A stretch of 64,000 bases of DNA from Spirochaetaceae bacterium (GTDB lineage Bacteria > Spirochaetota > Spirochaetia > SZUA-6 > DRHE01): assembly GCA_020353535.1 (NCBI GenBank), contig CP070696.1:841497-905496 (forward strand), in the 5' to 3' direction. The notes under the pieces were generated by a model. The model searched no databases. It was not told the DNA's origin and saw only the letters and a program-made list of their open reading frames with translations. The position numbers were made by a program, and so were the translations under genes. Positions 1 through 9,395 of the stretch are shown here, piece after piece. How positions within the stretch are numbered: position 1 is the first letter of the stretch; each line of letters opens with the position of its first letter.

Positions 1-1829
1 GTCCGCCGCGCCTGCAGTTCAACAACAGAATTGCCCTGATATCCCTGCTGGTCTTGGTAGTAATATTTATACTGTTCTTCGTGTACAGTGACCGCGGCAC
101 CAGTCAGGAGATTCCCTACTCGGTGTTTCTGAACTACGTCGATCAAGGTCTAGTAGATTCAGTGAAGATCGTGGACAACACCGAGGTGCAAGGTACACTC
201 CAGAATCAATCCGGGCAGCTGAACACCTTCCGGACCACGATCCCCTATCCCGACGCCGGCCTGATGGACCGCTTGCTGGAAAAAAATATCCGTGTGACCG
301 GCGGCCCCAAGAGCGTCTCTCCTTTCAGGATATTCATCGATTTCCTGCCCTGGATCCTCATGATCGTGTTTATCTGGTTCATGTTTCGGCAGGTTCAGGG
401 AAGCGGTAATCGAGCCTTTAACTTCGGGAAGAGCCGGGCGAAACAGTACCTGGACACCGGGAAGAAAATCACCTTCAACGATGTGGCCGGACAGGAGGAG
501 GCCAAGTACGAGCTCCAGGAGGTTGTGGAGTTTCTGAAAAGCCCCCAAAAGTTCTCCAAGCTCGGCGCTAAAATTCCCAAAGGAGTGCTTTTAGTCGGGA
601 TGCCCGGCACAGGCAAGACGCTGATGGCCAAGGCTATCGCCGGGGAGGCGGATGTATCCTTCTTTCACATGTCCGGCTCTGATTTCGTAGAGATGTTTGT
701 CGGTGTGGGTGCCAGCCGGGTTCGGGATCTCTTTGAACAGGGCCGCAAGCATGCACCGTGCATTCTCTTCATCGACGAACTGGACGCCGTGGGCCGGGTT
801 CGCGGGGCAGGCTATGGCGGCGGGCACGATGAGCGCGAGCAGACCCTCAACCAGATGCTGGTGGAGATGGACGGCTTTGATACCAAGGACGGGGTGATCA
901 TCGTAGCGGCCACCAACAGGCCCGATGTCCTGGATCCGGCGCTGCTCAGACCAGGCCGCTTCGACAGGCAGGTGGTGATCGATATGCCCGATACGAGGGA
1001 GCGGGAAAAAATTCTGAAGATACACTGCCGCAACATCCCCCTATCAGAAAACGTAGACCTGAACAGGGTCGCCAGGGCTACTCCGGGATCCTCGGGTGCG
1101 GATCTGGCCAATCTGGTCAATGAGGCGGCTCTGTACGGGGCCCGACGCAACAAGCAGAAGGTCGACATGGAGGACTTCGAGGATGCCCGTGACAAGACAA
1201 TGATGGGTGTTGCCAGAAAATCAAAGGTCATTCCTCCGAAGGTGAGGCGGATGACCGCCTATCATGAGGCGGGCCACGCCCTGCTGCACTACTATCTGAA
1301 AAACGCAGATCCCCTGCACAAGGTCACCATAGTGCCCCACGGACAGGCGCTGGGTGTAGCTTTTTCCCTTCCCGAATCCGACGCCTACTCCCGCAGTGAG
1401 GGCTGGCTGGAGGACCGCATTACCATTACCATGGGCGGGTACGCCGCAGAAGAGATCATCTTTCAGGAGAACACCACTGGTGCGCAGAACGATATCGACC
1501 AGGCCACGGAGATCGCCCGCCGTATGGTCTGTGAGTGGGGAATGTCGAGATCCCTCGGTCCGATCGCCTATGGTCAGAAGGAAGAACCGATTTTCTTGGG
1601 TAAGGAAATCGCTCGTCACAGGGATTACTCGGACGAAACCGCCAAGCTCATCGACAAGGAAATTCGCGGTATTGTGGAATCCGGTCTGAAAAAAGCAAAA
1701 GATCTGCTTACCGAGCACAAGGATCATCTGGAGCTCCTGGCCACGACTCTGGTAAAGCAGGAAACCCTGGATGATGCCCAGATCAGGGAGCTGTTGGGAT
1801 TACCCGCCAGGGAGAAGATGGAAGAGTAA
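1..1829 (+). CDS. ftsH: ATP-dependent zinc metalloprotease FtsH (5' partial)
   Basis: Membrane-anchored AAA+ protease that extracts and degrades membrane and short-lived cytosolic proteins. The reading frame is open from base 3 to the left edge, so the true start lies outside the window; a TTG at 54 is inside the first membrane helix and is not the start. Visible order: first transmembrane helix, periplasmic domain, second helix near 345-400, AAA module with Walker A GMPGTGKT (about 598-621; the usual form is GPPGTGKT) and Walker [10 protein letters not shown], then the zinc site HEAGH (codons 1263-1277) and the later Asp ligand in [10 protein letters not shown]. The C-terminus is complete. 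The next gene starts 8 bases downstream, suggesting an operon. Confidence 0.97.
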   Translation, partial: PPRLQFNNRIALISLLVLVVIFILFFVYSDRGTSQEIPYSVFLNYVDQGLVDSVKIVDNTEVQGTLQNQSGQLNTFRTTIPYPDAGLMDRLLEKNIRVTGGPKSVSPFRIFIDFLPWILMIVFIWFMFRQVQGSGNRAFNFGKSRAKQYLDTGKKITFNDVAGQEEAKYELQEVVEFLKSPQKFSKLGAKIPKGVLLVGMPGTGKTLMAKAIAGEADVSFFHMSGSDFVEMFVGVGASRVRDLFEQGRKHAPCILFIDELDAVGRVRGAGYGGGHDEREQTLNQMLVEMDGFDTKDGVIIVAATNRPDVLDPALLRPGRFDRQVVIDMPDTREREKILKIHCRNIPLSENVDLNRVARATPGSSGADLANLVNEAALYGARRNKQKVDMEDFEDARDKTMMGVARKSKVIPPKVRRMTAYHEAGHALLHYYLKNADPLHKVTIVPHGQALGVAFSLPESDAYSRSEGWLEDRITITMGGYAAEEIIFQENTTGAQNDIDQATEIARRMVCEWGMSRSLGPIAYGQKEEPIFLGKEIARHRDYSDETAKLIDKEIRGIVESGLKKAKDLLTEHKDHLELLATTLVKQETLDDAQIRELLGLPAREKMEE

Positions 1830-1837
1830 CGACGTTC

Positions 1838-3508
1838 GTGATTTCCGTAATCCTAGTATCTTTGTTCCTCCTTGTCGAGCCGGAAATCAGCGCTCAGGAA
1901 TCATATGCAGGATCCGCGGAGTTCAGAATCGCCCACGGATACGTACAGCAGGCCGAGGTTTTGTACAGGGAAGGACGGTACCATTACGCCGCCCGGTTGC
2001 TGGACGCGGCGCTGGAGTTCTTGCCGGGCTATTCCGAGGCCGCCTTACTGTACGCAAAAATTGATCTTCGAACCCAGGATACCACCTGGAAGGCGATCGA
2101 GCACCTGGAAACCGCCGTGCGCTCCAACACCTGGGTGCACACCGAACCAGCGGCAGGGGCTGTAGAGTTGGCCCGACTGTACGTTCGTACTTTCCGCTTT
2201 CAGGAGGCGCGGCAGATAATCTTGAAGTTGGAGGACACCGCTCCGGCCGGCAGGGGCAGTTCTGAGCTGAGCATTCTGTGGGCCCAGACGCTCATCGGTC
2301 TGGGGGATCTTGGCGCCGCTCAAACCTTCCTCTCCGAGGCGCTGCGGCAGTTCCCCCAATCACCGCAGCTGTACAAGCTGCTCGCAGAGGTGTTGAATCG
2401 CCGCGGCAGCAGGCAGTCCGCGAGGGATGTTCTGCAGAGGGGCATAAAGGAGATGCCGGAGGAGGCGGAGCTGATCTACCAGCTGGCGGCACTGCAAGGG
2501 AGTGCTGATGGTCGCCGTGAGCTGGTCGAGCGCTATATCCAGGTCGGGGGTAGTGATCCTGCAGCGGCCCTTCTGGCGGTGGGTGGCGGGAGTCGGCGGC
2601 GATACCTCGATCTGTTTTTCCGGATGGGCGGCAACGGTAGGATAGACCACCTAGATCAGCTTCGCAGGATGCTGCCGGAAGAGGAGTTCCGCGAGCTAAT
2701 CGATGGGTACAGCGGGTCAAGAATCAGTGACGCCAATCGTGACGGATTCTACGAACAACGGTATGAGTACGAAGGTGGAGTATTGAAGCGGTGGATCTCC
2801 GACCAGGATCAAAACGGGATCCCCGAGGCTACGGTCGATTTTGAACGCGGAATCCCGCGCGTCGTTAACTTGAGTTCCGGGGGGGATCTTCAAGATCTGC
2901 AGTACCGCTATAGCGATTATCCGTTTCTGCATTCGGCTACCGTGTTTTCCGGACCTTTGCGCCAGGAGTACAGGATGATCCCTTACACCGTCCGCCATCC
3001 GGTCTTCGTTGCTTCCGAGCAGCTGCAGCTTCAGTTGCGATCCGGCGTGATCGCAGGCCAGGATTACATACGCAGAAACTCTTACGGTATGGAGGAGTAC
3101 TCAGGAGACGATCCGATTCCTGACCGCAGGATTCACCTCCTGGACGGTCGTATCACACGAGTCGATGAGCTGCCCGATGCCCGGGGGAACTTCACGCGCA
3201 CGATATACTACGCGGGTTCGCTGCCTGTGAAGGGTTTCAGGGATATGGACGGTGACGGATCACCAGAGATTCGCGAACAGTTTCTGAACGGTCGGTTGTG
3301 GAAAATCACGATGGATCAGGATGGGGATGGAAACAACGAATTCGAGCAGGTCTTCGAATCCGATTCCTATCGAATGTATTGGGACTACGACAACGACGGC
3401 GTGTATGACAGCCGCGAGTTTAGCCGAAGCGACGGAACTCTGGTACGAGGATTTTCCTCTCGCTTGAACGGGATCTATGATCTGTCCGACTCCGGAGGAT
3501 CGAGATGA
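1838..3508 (+). CDS. Exported TPR protein with DxDxDG calcium-loop-like repeats
   Basis: Function unknown. It starts at GTG 1838 with a signal peptide (MISVILVSLFLLVEPEISA, then Q). Residues about 25-230 look like helical TPR repeats of the 'YREGRYHYAARLLDAAL' type. The C-terminal half is beta-rich and carries at least five acidic loops: DANRDGFYE, DQDQNGIPE, DMDGDGSPE, DQDGDGNNE and DYDNDGVYD. These resemble the EF-hand or thrombospondin-3-like loops of calcium-binding surface proteins. It lies 8 bases after ftsH and overlaps the next gene by ATGA, so it is probably co-translated with the HtrA-like protease. A periplasmic or outer-membrane scaffold is inferred. I do not recognise a named family. 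Confidence 0.8.
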   Translation: MISVILVSLFLLVEPEISAQESYAGSAEFRIAHGYVQQAEVLYREGRYHYAARLLDAALEFLPGYSEAALLYAKIDLRTQDTTWKAIEHLETAVRSNTWVHTEPAAGAVELARLYVRTFRFQEARQIILKLEDTAPAGRGSSELSILWAQTLIGLGDLGAAQTFLSEALRQFPQSPQLYKLLAEVLNRRGSRQSARDVLQRGIKEMPEEAELIYQLAALQGSADGRRELVERYIQVGGSDPAAALLAVGGGSRRRYLDLFFRMGGNGRIDHLDQLRRMLPEEEFRELIDGYSGSRISDANRDGFYEQRYEYEGGVLKRWISDQDQNGIPEATVDFERGIPRVVNLSSGGDLQDLQYRYSDYPFLHSATVFSGPLRQEYRMIPYTVRHPVFVASEQLQLQLRSGVIAGQDYIRRNSYGMEEYSGDDPIPDRRIHLLDGRITRVDELPDARGNFTRTIYYAGSLPVKGFRDMDGDGSPEIREQFLNGRLWKITMDQDGDGNNEFEQVFESDSYRMYWDYDNDGVYDSREFSRSDGTLVRGFSSRLNGIYDLSDSGGSR

Positions 3509-5289
3509 AACGCCTCTTGGTCCTGTTATTGAGTCTGAGCGTTCTGGCCTGCAAAAGCACACCCGGATCCATGCCTGCCGAGGACATAAAAGAACTCGGC
3601 TCGGTGCGCCTCCAATCCATTCAATCGAAAATCGATGAAAACAGGCTTACCGAGGCGTTCCAGGATATCTCCTTTCTGATTCGAAATCCGGATAATGAAA
3701 TTTCGACAACGCAACTTGAGGATCTCTCTACCCAGGTCCTCGAGCGCATCGTGACGGAGTTCCACGGGAAAATCGAACAGGAGGAATACGGAGCAGCCCT
3801 GCGCCTCTATCTTTCTCTTGTCGGCATAGATAAAGCCGATCTTGTACCGGACTGGTCCGCACTCGTGTTGCTGCAGCGCCTGGCCGAAGCCGGCTATGAG
3901 GCTGGAGAGAAGACTCTGGCCTTCTACTACGCGCAGAGGGCGCTTGCGCTGGGGGCGGTGAACGAGCAGGTGCTTGCCCTGCTGCTGGAGCTTTCTCGGG
4001 AATTTGAGAACGCTACGGTATTCGATCAAGCTCTGATGGAGTTCCAGCGGCAAGGATTGGATCTCCCGGAGGACGCGGCTGGCCCGGGAGTAGTCATGCC
4101 CTCGGTGGATCGAATGGTGAAGGGTACGGTGACCATCTGGGTGGATCGGGGCATAAAGCTGGAGCGCGGGATGGGTTTTCCCGATAGGGTGATCGGCAGC
4201 GGTTTTTTCATAGATGATCGGGGATACCTGCTTACGAACTACCACGTCGTGGCCAGCGAAGTGGATCCCGAGTATGAAGGATATTCCCGCCTCTACATCC
4301 GCCTCTCCGAAAGAGTGGAGGAGAAGATACCCGCCCAGGTCGTCGGTTACGATCGCATCTTCGATCTTGCCCTGGTCAAGGCCGAAGTGGATCCCGGTTT
4401 TGTCTTCTCCTATGGCGGCAGTGCCGATCTGAAAGTCGGCGGCAGGATTATCGCCATTGGTTCCCCGGCGGGATTGGAGAATACGGTCACCTCGGGGATT
4501 GTTTCCGCCACCGGTCGACGCTTTCTGCAGATGGGTGATGCTATTCAGGTTGATGTACCCATCAACTATGGAAATAGCGGCGGACCGCTGCTGGATGACA
4601 ACGGCAAACTCGTGGGCATCGTCTTCGCCGGAATCGAACAGTTCGAGGGAGTGAACTTCGCCATCCCCTTCGACTGGGTGGAAAGAGCGCTTCCCCGCTT
4701 ATACGAGGGCGAAGAGGCGAGACATCCCTGGCTGGGGGTGGCTCTCCAGGAGGGGGACAAGGGTCTGGAGATCATTTATACGGTCCCAGACTCTCCGGCT
4801 GATAGGGCTGACTTAAGGGAAGGAGACATAATCGAAGCTCTGAATGGAATCAGCTACGAGAAGATCGGTGATATCCAGTCCGCGCTTCTCGACCTGGACT
4901 ATCCGATGCTGATCTCGCTGCGCTGGCGGCGAGGGACTGAAACTTTCGATGGGGCGCTGAGCCTTGCCGAACGACCCTATAGCCCAATAGAGGAGAGTCT
5001 GGCTAGAGACCTGAGGGAAAATGTGCTCCTTCCCCTCTTCGGAATGAAGATCGAGCGCACCAGCCAGTTCCTCTGGAGGGCGAACTACACGGTGCGACGG
5101 GTGCTGCCCGGCTCGATCGCCGATGAGACGGGATTATCCAAGGATGATCCCCTGAGCATTCAAGGATGGGACTTGGATACGGAAAACCGCTTCGCCCTGC
5201 TGCGGATCTACGTAAAAAAACGGAAATCCGGATTCCTGGAGAGTGCCGTGCAAATGGCCGCCTACTTGGAAACGGATATATTTATCTAA
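3505..5289 (+). CDS. HtrA/DegP-like trypsin-fold serine protease lipoprotein with PDZ
   Basis: Probable periplasmic quality-control protease. The N-terminus is a lipoprotein signal with lipobox LSVLAC, so it should be anchored at the membrane. Residues about 25-190 are helical and may be TPR-like. The S1C protease domain has the full triad: His247 in NYHVV, Asp287 in FDLAL and Ser358 in NYGNSGGPL. A PDZ domain follows at about 405-480 (HPWLGVALQ onward), with a second PDZ-like segment at the C-terminus. It starts at ATG 3505, overlapping the previous stop by ATGA. The long N-terminal extension and lipid anchor differ from classical DegP. The genes before it (ftsH, TPR protein) suggest an envelope proteostasis operon. 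Confidence 0.9.
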   Translation: MKRLLVLLLSLSVLACKSTPGSMPAEDIKELGSVRLQSIQSKIDENRLTEAFQDISFLIRNPDNEISTTQLEDLSTQVLERIVTEFHGKIEQEEYGAALRLYLSLVGIDKADLVPDWSALVLLQRLAEAGYEAGEKTLAFYYAQRALALGAVNEQVLALLLELSREFENATVFDQALMEFQRQGLDLPEDAAGPGVVMPSVDRMVKGTVTIWVDRGIKLERGMGFPDRVIGSGFFIDDRGYLLTNYHVVASEVDPEYEGYSRLYIRLSERVEEKIPAQVVGYDRIFDLALVKAEVDPGFVFSYGGSADLKVGGRIIAIGSPAGLENTVTSGIVSATGRRFLQMGDAIQVDVPINYGNSGGPLLDDNGKLVGIVFAGIEQFEGVNFAIPFDWVERALPRLYEGEEARHPWLGVALQEGDKGLEIIYTVPDSPADRADLREGDIIEALNGISYEKIGDIQSALLDLDYPMLISLRWRRGTETFDGALSLAERPYSPIEESLARDLRENVLLPLFGMKIERTSQFLWRANYTVRRVLPGSIADETGLSKDDPLSIQGWDLDTENRFALLRIYVKKRKSGFLESAVQMAAYLETDIFI

Positions 5290-5352
5290 TCTCCCTGCGG
5301 ATCAATCCGCGGCCGCCATAGCCGGTTGGATTTGTCCGCAATAACGGAATCG

Positions 5353-5742
5353 CTACAGCCGGTCGGCGAACTCTCTCACCTGCTCGTCATACTCCTCACT
5401 GGTGAATTCGACCTCCGTGGGGGAGCCGGTGCTCACCTTGGCGATCAGGTGTCCGACGGATTCGTCGGGTACGCTGTGCATGTGCAGCAGATAGTGAACC
5501 GTCTCCAATCCGTACCTATCCCTGATATGCTCGAGAATTTCCCTAAGAACCTGCCGGGCTTCATGCTTCCCCTTTGCAGACAGGGTACCGCTTGAAATCC
5601 TGATCTCGGTGAAGCCCTGCTGGGCGTGCATATGTCCTACCATTTCTACCACCCGCAGGCCTACCTTATTCGTGAAATGCTCGTAGGTCTTATCCAATGC
5701 GGCGAGAGGTTTTAATTTCGTCTTAACGGTGAGATTTAACAT
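5353..5742 (-). CDS. Small conserved-looking protein of unknown function
   Basis: A 129-residue soluble protein with no signal peptide or membrane segment. It mixes beta-strand-like stretches (MLNLTVKTKL, GFTEIRISSG) with helices (KGKHEARQVLREILEHIRDR), contains several His residues (GHMHAQQ, LLHMHS) and has an acidic C-terminus. ATG 5742 is preceded by a good ribosome site (GGAGGA) and by a TTGACA element at 5804-5799, so it is probably a real, separately transcribed gene. It is convergent with the upstream protease gene. I recognise no family. Confidence 0.7.
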   Translation of the reverse strand: MLNLTVKTKLKPLAALDKTYEHFTNKVGLRVVEMVGHMHAQQGFTEIRISSGTLSAKGKHEARQVLREILEHIRDRYGLETVHYLLHMHSVPDESVGHLIAKVSTGSPTEVEFTSEEYDEQVREFADRL

Positions 5743-5773
5743 GGGTATCCTCCGCTTTGCTCGTTTATAGATA

Positions 5774-5804
5774 ACCTAAAAAGTAATAAAATAATCCGTG
5801 TCAA
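5774..5804 (-). promoter_or_regulatory. Candidate sigma-70 promoter for the 5742 gene
   Basis: A perfect -35 TTGACA sits at 5804-5799 on the minus strand. The AT-rich segment after it offers only a weak -10 (TTTTAG after 17 bases, near 5781-5776). The gene starts at 5742 behind GGAGGA. Strong -35, uncertain -10. Confidence 0.4.
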
Positions 5805-5822
5805 GGCTACTGCCCGAATGCT

Positions 5823-7475
5823 TTAGATTGTCGTTTCGTCTTCCGGCGGAGTTTTGTCGCGCTTGATCCTGTCCCGGGTTTGCTGAAGTCGGAGCTGGAG
5901 CCTTCGGGCTGCAGTTTCGATCCGTGGCAGGTTCGCAGGCCTGAACAGTCGATCCGGGTCTGTTTCGGGGAGCGAAAGCAGAAGATACCGTACCGGGGCG
6001 ATCGCATCGGACAGAGCCGCTGCGGGGGTGGCGATGGTTCGTATCACCTCGTTCAGAAGTCCCTGTTCCTGCTCACAGAAACGTTCCACCGCCTGCCTGT
6101 CTGGTCTGCTGCGTGCTTCAGGTAGCGAGCCCCTTTGCTCCGGTGCGACTTTGGCTGGGGTGGCTGTATCGCACAGGTCGATCAACGTCTGTACGGAGTC
6201 GATCCTGCGGGCGCCGACCGGAAGCCCGGACGTTCCCAAATCGAAGCTGCGTGAACAATCCGCATTGATGGTGTGCAGTTGGCGGGCATAGGAGTGGAGA
6301 ACCAGATCGGAAAGCAGCCGTTCCCCTTGCTTGCCTTGCAACCATAACCGAGGGCGCTCCAGAAGATTTTCGAAGGCAGCCAAACCGCAGGGCCGCATGC
6401 GGGTGCACTGAAGAAGCGTGGCCAAGTGGAAGGGCGCGCCCCGAGCGTGGGTTTGGCCTCGGGAGTAAGCGAAATCCAAGCCCGTAAACAACACCGGTCC
6501 CGTAGTGATCGCCAGAGCCGCTTCAACCGCGGATACGCCCACCGAGCCCCGTGGGGGCAGCGGGGTAGGGAGCAGGGAGGCGTTCCGGAGCCTATCAAAA
6601 AGCGGAAGCGGATGAAAACGGGTGGAAAAAAAGTACAGATCAGAAAAGAGCCGCAGGCTCTGGGGATTCGAGGTCAGATCGCAGAGGATTTTATATCGTG
6701 AGTCTCTGTTGGGAAGAAAGTCCTGCAACGTATGGATCTGGGCGTCCAAGGTGAAGACCCAATCGGGGAGTATATCCACTGCCACCAGAACCGGCAGGGA
6801 GGTATCTACAGCCATTAGCGTCACCTTCTCCCGTATGCGGTGGATCCAATCCAGACTGTCCTCCAGAGAGGGACCTGCACCACAGATTAGCACCGGCCCT
6901 TTTGTGGCCAGATCCGCAATATCCCCCGCATCCGGCAGAAATCCCAGGTTTGTGAACAGATTTTTGAGCCACAATTCTCCCATGGCCAGCAGGGTCAGTT
7001 TGTTCTGCCAGAAAAGGCGAATCTCCTCCTCCACGGTTTCCTGTAGCTCCTGGTACTTCCGGCGGTACAACTGATATCCCCCACAGAGGTGCAGGGGAAG
7101 GACACGGCGAAATCGCCAGGGTCCCAACTTCTGAAGAACCGCAGCCGCCTGTTCGACTCGGTCTGCTCGGATGATGGTAAGCAGAGGACTTTGGGGTAGC
7201 GGCTCGGCTTGGGTCAGGGCAAGTTTAAATAAATTCTCATCCACCTCGACGCAGAGAATATGGCAGGATTCGGGGAGCCGGTCGAGTAACTCCCTCAAAC
7301 CATATCCAAGCCCGAGGGAGGGAATGAATACGAGGGTCTTTGGTGTTATGAGGAGCTTCTCCACCCGACGAGCAGCTCCGGCTTTTGGATCTTTGGGAGA
7401 ATAGAGGGTTTTCCCTCTATAGGTAACGGTGAAGCCCCGTCCGGTGTCCACCAGTCGAGGCTCGGCATCGCTCAT
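5823..7475 (-). CDS. DUF115 / MptE-like (MAF_flag10) protein
   Basis: A 550-residue cytoplasmic protein of the family named after 6-hydroxymethylpterin pyrophosphokinase MptE and motility accessory factors. The diagnostic segment is GPVLICGAGPSLEDSLDWI, with the following VTLMAVDTSLPVLVAVDI and PDWVFTLDAQ (about residues 190-245). In flagellated bacteria such proteins are often linked to flagellin sugar modification; whether this one acts on pterins, sugars or flagellin cannot be told from sequence. Its ATG overlaps the stop of the upstream foldase gene by 4 bases, so the two are co-translated. Residues about 400-550 are charged and Arg-rich. Confidence 0.75.
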   Translation of the reverse strand: MSDAEPRLVDTGRGFTVTYRGKTLYSPKDPKAGAARRVEKLLITPKTLVFIPSLGLGYGLRELLDRLPESCHILCVEVDENLFKLALTQAEPLPQSPLLTIIRADRVEQAAAVLQKLGPWRFRRVLPLHLCGGYQLYRRKYQELQETVEEEIRLFWQNKLTLLAMGELWLKNLFTNLGFLPDAGDIADLATKGPVLICGAGPSLEDSLDWIHRIREKVTLMAVDTSLPVLVAVDILPDWVFTLDAQIHTLQDFLPNRDSRYKILCDLTSNPQSLRLFSDLYFFSTRFHPLPLFDRLRNASLLPTPLPPRGSVGVSAVEAALAITTGPVLFTGLDFAYSRGQTHARGAPFHLATLLQCTRMRPCGLAAFENLLERPRLWLQGKQGERLLSDLVLHSYARQLHTINADCSRSFDLGTSGLPVGARRIDSVQTLIDLCDTATPAKVAPEQRGSLPEARSRPDRQAVERFCEQEQGLLNEVIRTIATPAAALSDAIAPVRYLLLSLPETDPDRLFRPANLPRIETAARRLQLRLQQTRDRIKRDKTPPEDETTI

Positions 7476-9004
7476 TGCCTGGGGAACACGTACTCGTAGA
7501 ATGTCGCGTCGAAATTATCCTGGATGTAATCCGGATTGAGGAGCACGTTCTGGAGATCCTGCTCAACGGACTGCTGGGTGTAGTAGGTGTAGTAATCCCC
7601 CAACAGGTCCCGTTCCCGCTCAGGAGCTTCCCGTATATCGTCCAGTCTCAATACAACTACCTGGTCGTCCAGGAGAATCGGAGAGGATACCTGCCCAGCA
7701 GCCAGGGAGAAGGCCTGCAGAAAAAAATCCTCGCTGTAGGCGGCGGAGGAAAGGTTCACCTGTTCCAGGGGGGAGCGCACCGGAGACAGGAAATAGTAGG
7801 ACTGATAATTCAGCGGAAAGTAGTCCGTTAGTCCTACCGTGTAATCCTCCTCCAGGGTGGCACCGAGGAATCCTACATCCTCCACCCGTTCCCGAAAGCT
7901 CTCCGCCAGCTCCAGGGTGTAGTCCTCTACCATACCCTTCTCATAGCGCATGACGTAATCCCTTACCACCTCTATGGTTTCTGGTACATTAAAATCGGGT
8001 TCCAGTGCGGGGGAGTCGCTGCGAAAGATCACCCAGCCAAAGCGGCTTTCCAGCACCGGAGAGATTTCGGTTTCTTCCAGCTCGAATACAGTGTCCACGG
8101 CTGCGCTGTCTTCGAAGTCCGCCTCCATGTCGTAGTAATAACGCCAGCCCATATCGCCGCCCTTCTCCGCGTACACATCCTTGGAATGAGCGCGGGCCAA
8201 CTCTTCGAAGCTTCCGGTTCGATCGACCAACTTGTTGCGGATCTCCTTTGCTTCCCGTTCGCTGGATTTGACCAGGATGCGGCTGAGCTTGACCCGCCGG
8301 AAGCGCTCCCGGTTCTCGGCGGCATAGGTTTGGAATTGTTCTTCCGGGTAGTTGTCAAAGGGGAAACTGACCAGACTGAAGCGTCTCTGTTGCTCCACCA
8401 TCTCGGCCAGAAACCGGGCTTCCTGCGGGCTTTCCCGCAGTCCCTGAAAGATATCTTCCAGGTGCTGTTCGTGAATCAGCTGTTCCCTGTACAAATTCCT
8501 GTAGGTCAACTTCCGGGGATTGGAGGTGGCATTGTAGCGCTCCACGCTGAAAGTGCCGTCTATGGTGTAGGGTCCGCGCTCGATCAAAGCCTGGTTCACC
8601 TGATCTTCGGAGATCCACATGTTGCCTTCTTCGGCTTCCGCAAGAATGGCGGTGTGCAGGACGGTCTGGTCGAATGCTGTGCGCCAGACCTGATAGGCTT
8701 GCACAGCCAGATCCTCCTGCTCCCCGCTCTGGCGGAGCTGGTCGGCGATGGCGTCTTTTCTTTGGGAGAAATAGTTGTCGGGAAAAAACTCAATAGGCTT
8801 ATTCTTGTAGTAACCGAATATGATGCGGCCGCCCCCGCCGGTTCGTGATATCGCGGGACCTCCCACGAAAGTTACCACGATCACGATCAGTAGCACCACA
8901 CTAAAGGCGTAGAGAAAAGGATGCGTCTCCCGCCGCTTTTCCACGATGTTCCCGTCTCGCTGTTGATGTCTACGGGTTGCTCTTCGCATCTCTCTTGAGG
9001 GCAT
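7472..9004 (-). CDS. SurA/PpiD-type peptidyl-prolyl isomerase, membrane anchored
   Basis: Periplasmic folding factor of the SurA N-terminal/parvulin class. A basic N-terminus (residues 1-28) precedes one transmembrane helix (about 30-50), as in PpiD. A chaperone-like helical region with alternating Gln/Glu-rich helices follows, then a parvulin domain at about 235-335 (KLSRILVKSSEREAKEIRNK, ELARAHSKD, GGDMGW, ETEISPVLESRFGWVIFR). ATG 9004 has an AAGGAAA ribosome site and a clear promoter upstream. It is the first gene of the operon with the DUF115 gene. A role in outer-membrane or flagellar protein folding is inferred from family and context only. Confidence 0.85.
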   Translation of the reverse strand: MPSREMRRATRRHQQRDGNIVEKRRETHPFLYAFSVVLLIVIVVTFVGGPAISRTGGGGRIIFGYYKNKPIEFFPDNYFSQRKDAIADQLRQSGEQEDLAVQAYQVWRTAFDQTVLHTAILAEAEEGNMWISEDQVNQALIERGPYTIDGTFSVERYNATSNPRKLTYRNLYREQLIHEQHLEDIFQGLRESPQEARFLAEMVEQQRRFSLVSFPFDNYPEEQFQTYAAENRERFRRVKLSRILVKSSEREAKEIRNKLVDRTGSFEELARAHSKDVYAEKGGDMGWRYYYDMEADFEDSAAVDTVFELEETEISPVLESRFGWVIFRSDSPALEPDFNVPETIEVVRDYVMRYEKGMVEDYTLELAESFRERVEDVGFLGATLEEDYTVGLTDYFPLNYQSYYFLSPVRSPLEQVNLSSAAYSEDFFLQAFSLAAGQVSSPILLDDQVVVLRLDDIREAPERERDLLGDYYTYYTQQSVEQDLQNVLLNPDYIQDNFDATFYEYVFPRQ

Positions 9005-9031
9005 GCTGTTTCCTTTCGTTAAGCAGGTTAG

Positions 9032-9061
9032 AAAATATCACCGAAATCCGGCAAATGTCAA
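9032..9061 (-). promoter_or_regulatory. Sigma-70-type promoter for foldase-DUF115 operon
   Basis: On the minus strand a perfect -35 TTGACA (9061-9056) and -10 TATTTT (9037-9032) are 18 bases apart. Transcription would begin near 9025, leaving a leader of about 20 bases before ATG 9004. Confidence 0.6.
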
Positions 9062-9113
9062 CGCAGGTACGGAACATGGTTTTCAGGCTCGAGAATTTTT
9101 AACACCCGAGGTA

Positions 9114-9141
9114 TTGACACGGATGCATCCGCTGGTAGTAT
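9114..9141 (+). promoter_or_regulatory. Promoter of the tRNA-Asp/tRNA-Pro unit
   Basis: TTGACA at 9114-9119 and TAGTAT at 9136-9141 are 16 bases apart (an overlapping TATATT at 9139-9144 would give 19). The start would fall about 10 bases before tRNA-Asp. No other obvious promoter precedes tRNA-Pro or the NlpD-like gene, so this one may serve all three. Confidence 0.6.
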
Positions 9142-9157
9142 ATTAGCTTGACTTTTC

Positions 9158-9232
9158 GGGGGCGTAGCGAAGTCTGGTTATCGCGCCGGCCTGTCAAGCC
9201 GGAGATCGCGGGTTCAAACCCCGTCGCTCCCG
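9158..9232 (+). tRNA. tRNA-Asp (anticodon GTC)
   Basis: A complete cloverleaf. The acceptor stem GGGGGCG pairs with CGCTCCC (one G-U), with discriminator G9232. The anticodon stem CCGGC/GCCGG encloses loop CTGTCAA, anticodon GTC at 9193-9195. The T arm has loop TTCAAAC. CCA is not encoded, so it must be added after transcription. Confidence 0.97.
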
Positions 9233-9233
9233 T

Positions 9234-9258
9234 AAAAACCCCATTGGGGTTTTTTTTT
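9234..9258 (+). terminator. Intrinsic terminator-like hairpin between two tRNAs
   Basis: A5-C4-ATT-G4-T9: a perfect stem of four G-C pairs extended by A-T pairs, a three-base loop and a run of nine T. It fills almost the whole gap between tRNA-Asp and tRNA-Pro. Partial termination with read-through into tRNA-Pro and the next genes is inferred. Confidence 0.75.
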
Positions 9259-9331
9259 CGGGCTGTGGCGCAGTGGCTAGCGCGCTCGGTTCGGGACCGA
9301 GAGGCCGGCGGTTCAAATCCGCCCAGCCCGA
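9259..9331 (+). tRNA. tRNA-Pro (anticodon CGG)
   Basis: The acceptor stem CGGGCTG pairs perfectly with CAGCCCG, with discriminator A9331. The anticodon stem CTCGG/CCGAG encloses loop TTCGGGA, anticodon CGG at 9292-9294. The T arm GGCGG-TTCAAAT-CCGCC is perfect. CCA is not encoded. It starts on the base after the T run of the preceding hairpin. Confidence 0.97.
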
Positions 9332-9395
9332 GTTTTCCGCTAGTTTAGTTTTTCCTTGGGAAAGCCGAAGATTGGTTTGGGTTTCTCTTTTTACT

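Noticed and set aside
5297..5310. GCGGAT/ATCCGC inverted repeat after the HtrA-like gene as a terminator
   Set aside because: The loop is only two bases and no T run follows.
9273..9395. Upstream extension of the NlpD-like gene
   Set aside because: It would be translated from inside tRNA-Pro; the extension has no similarity to an export signal.
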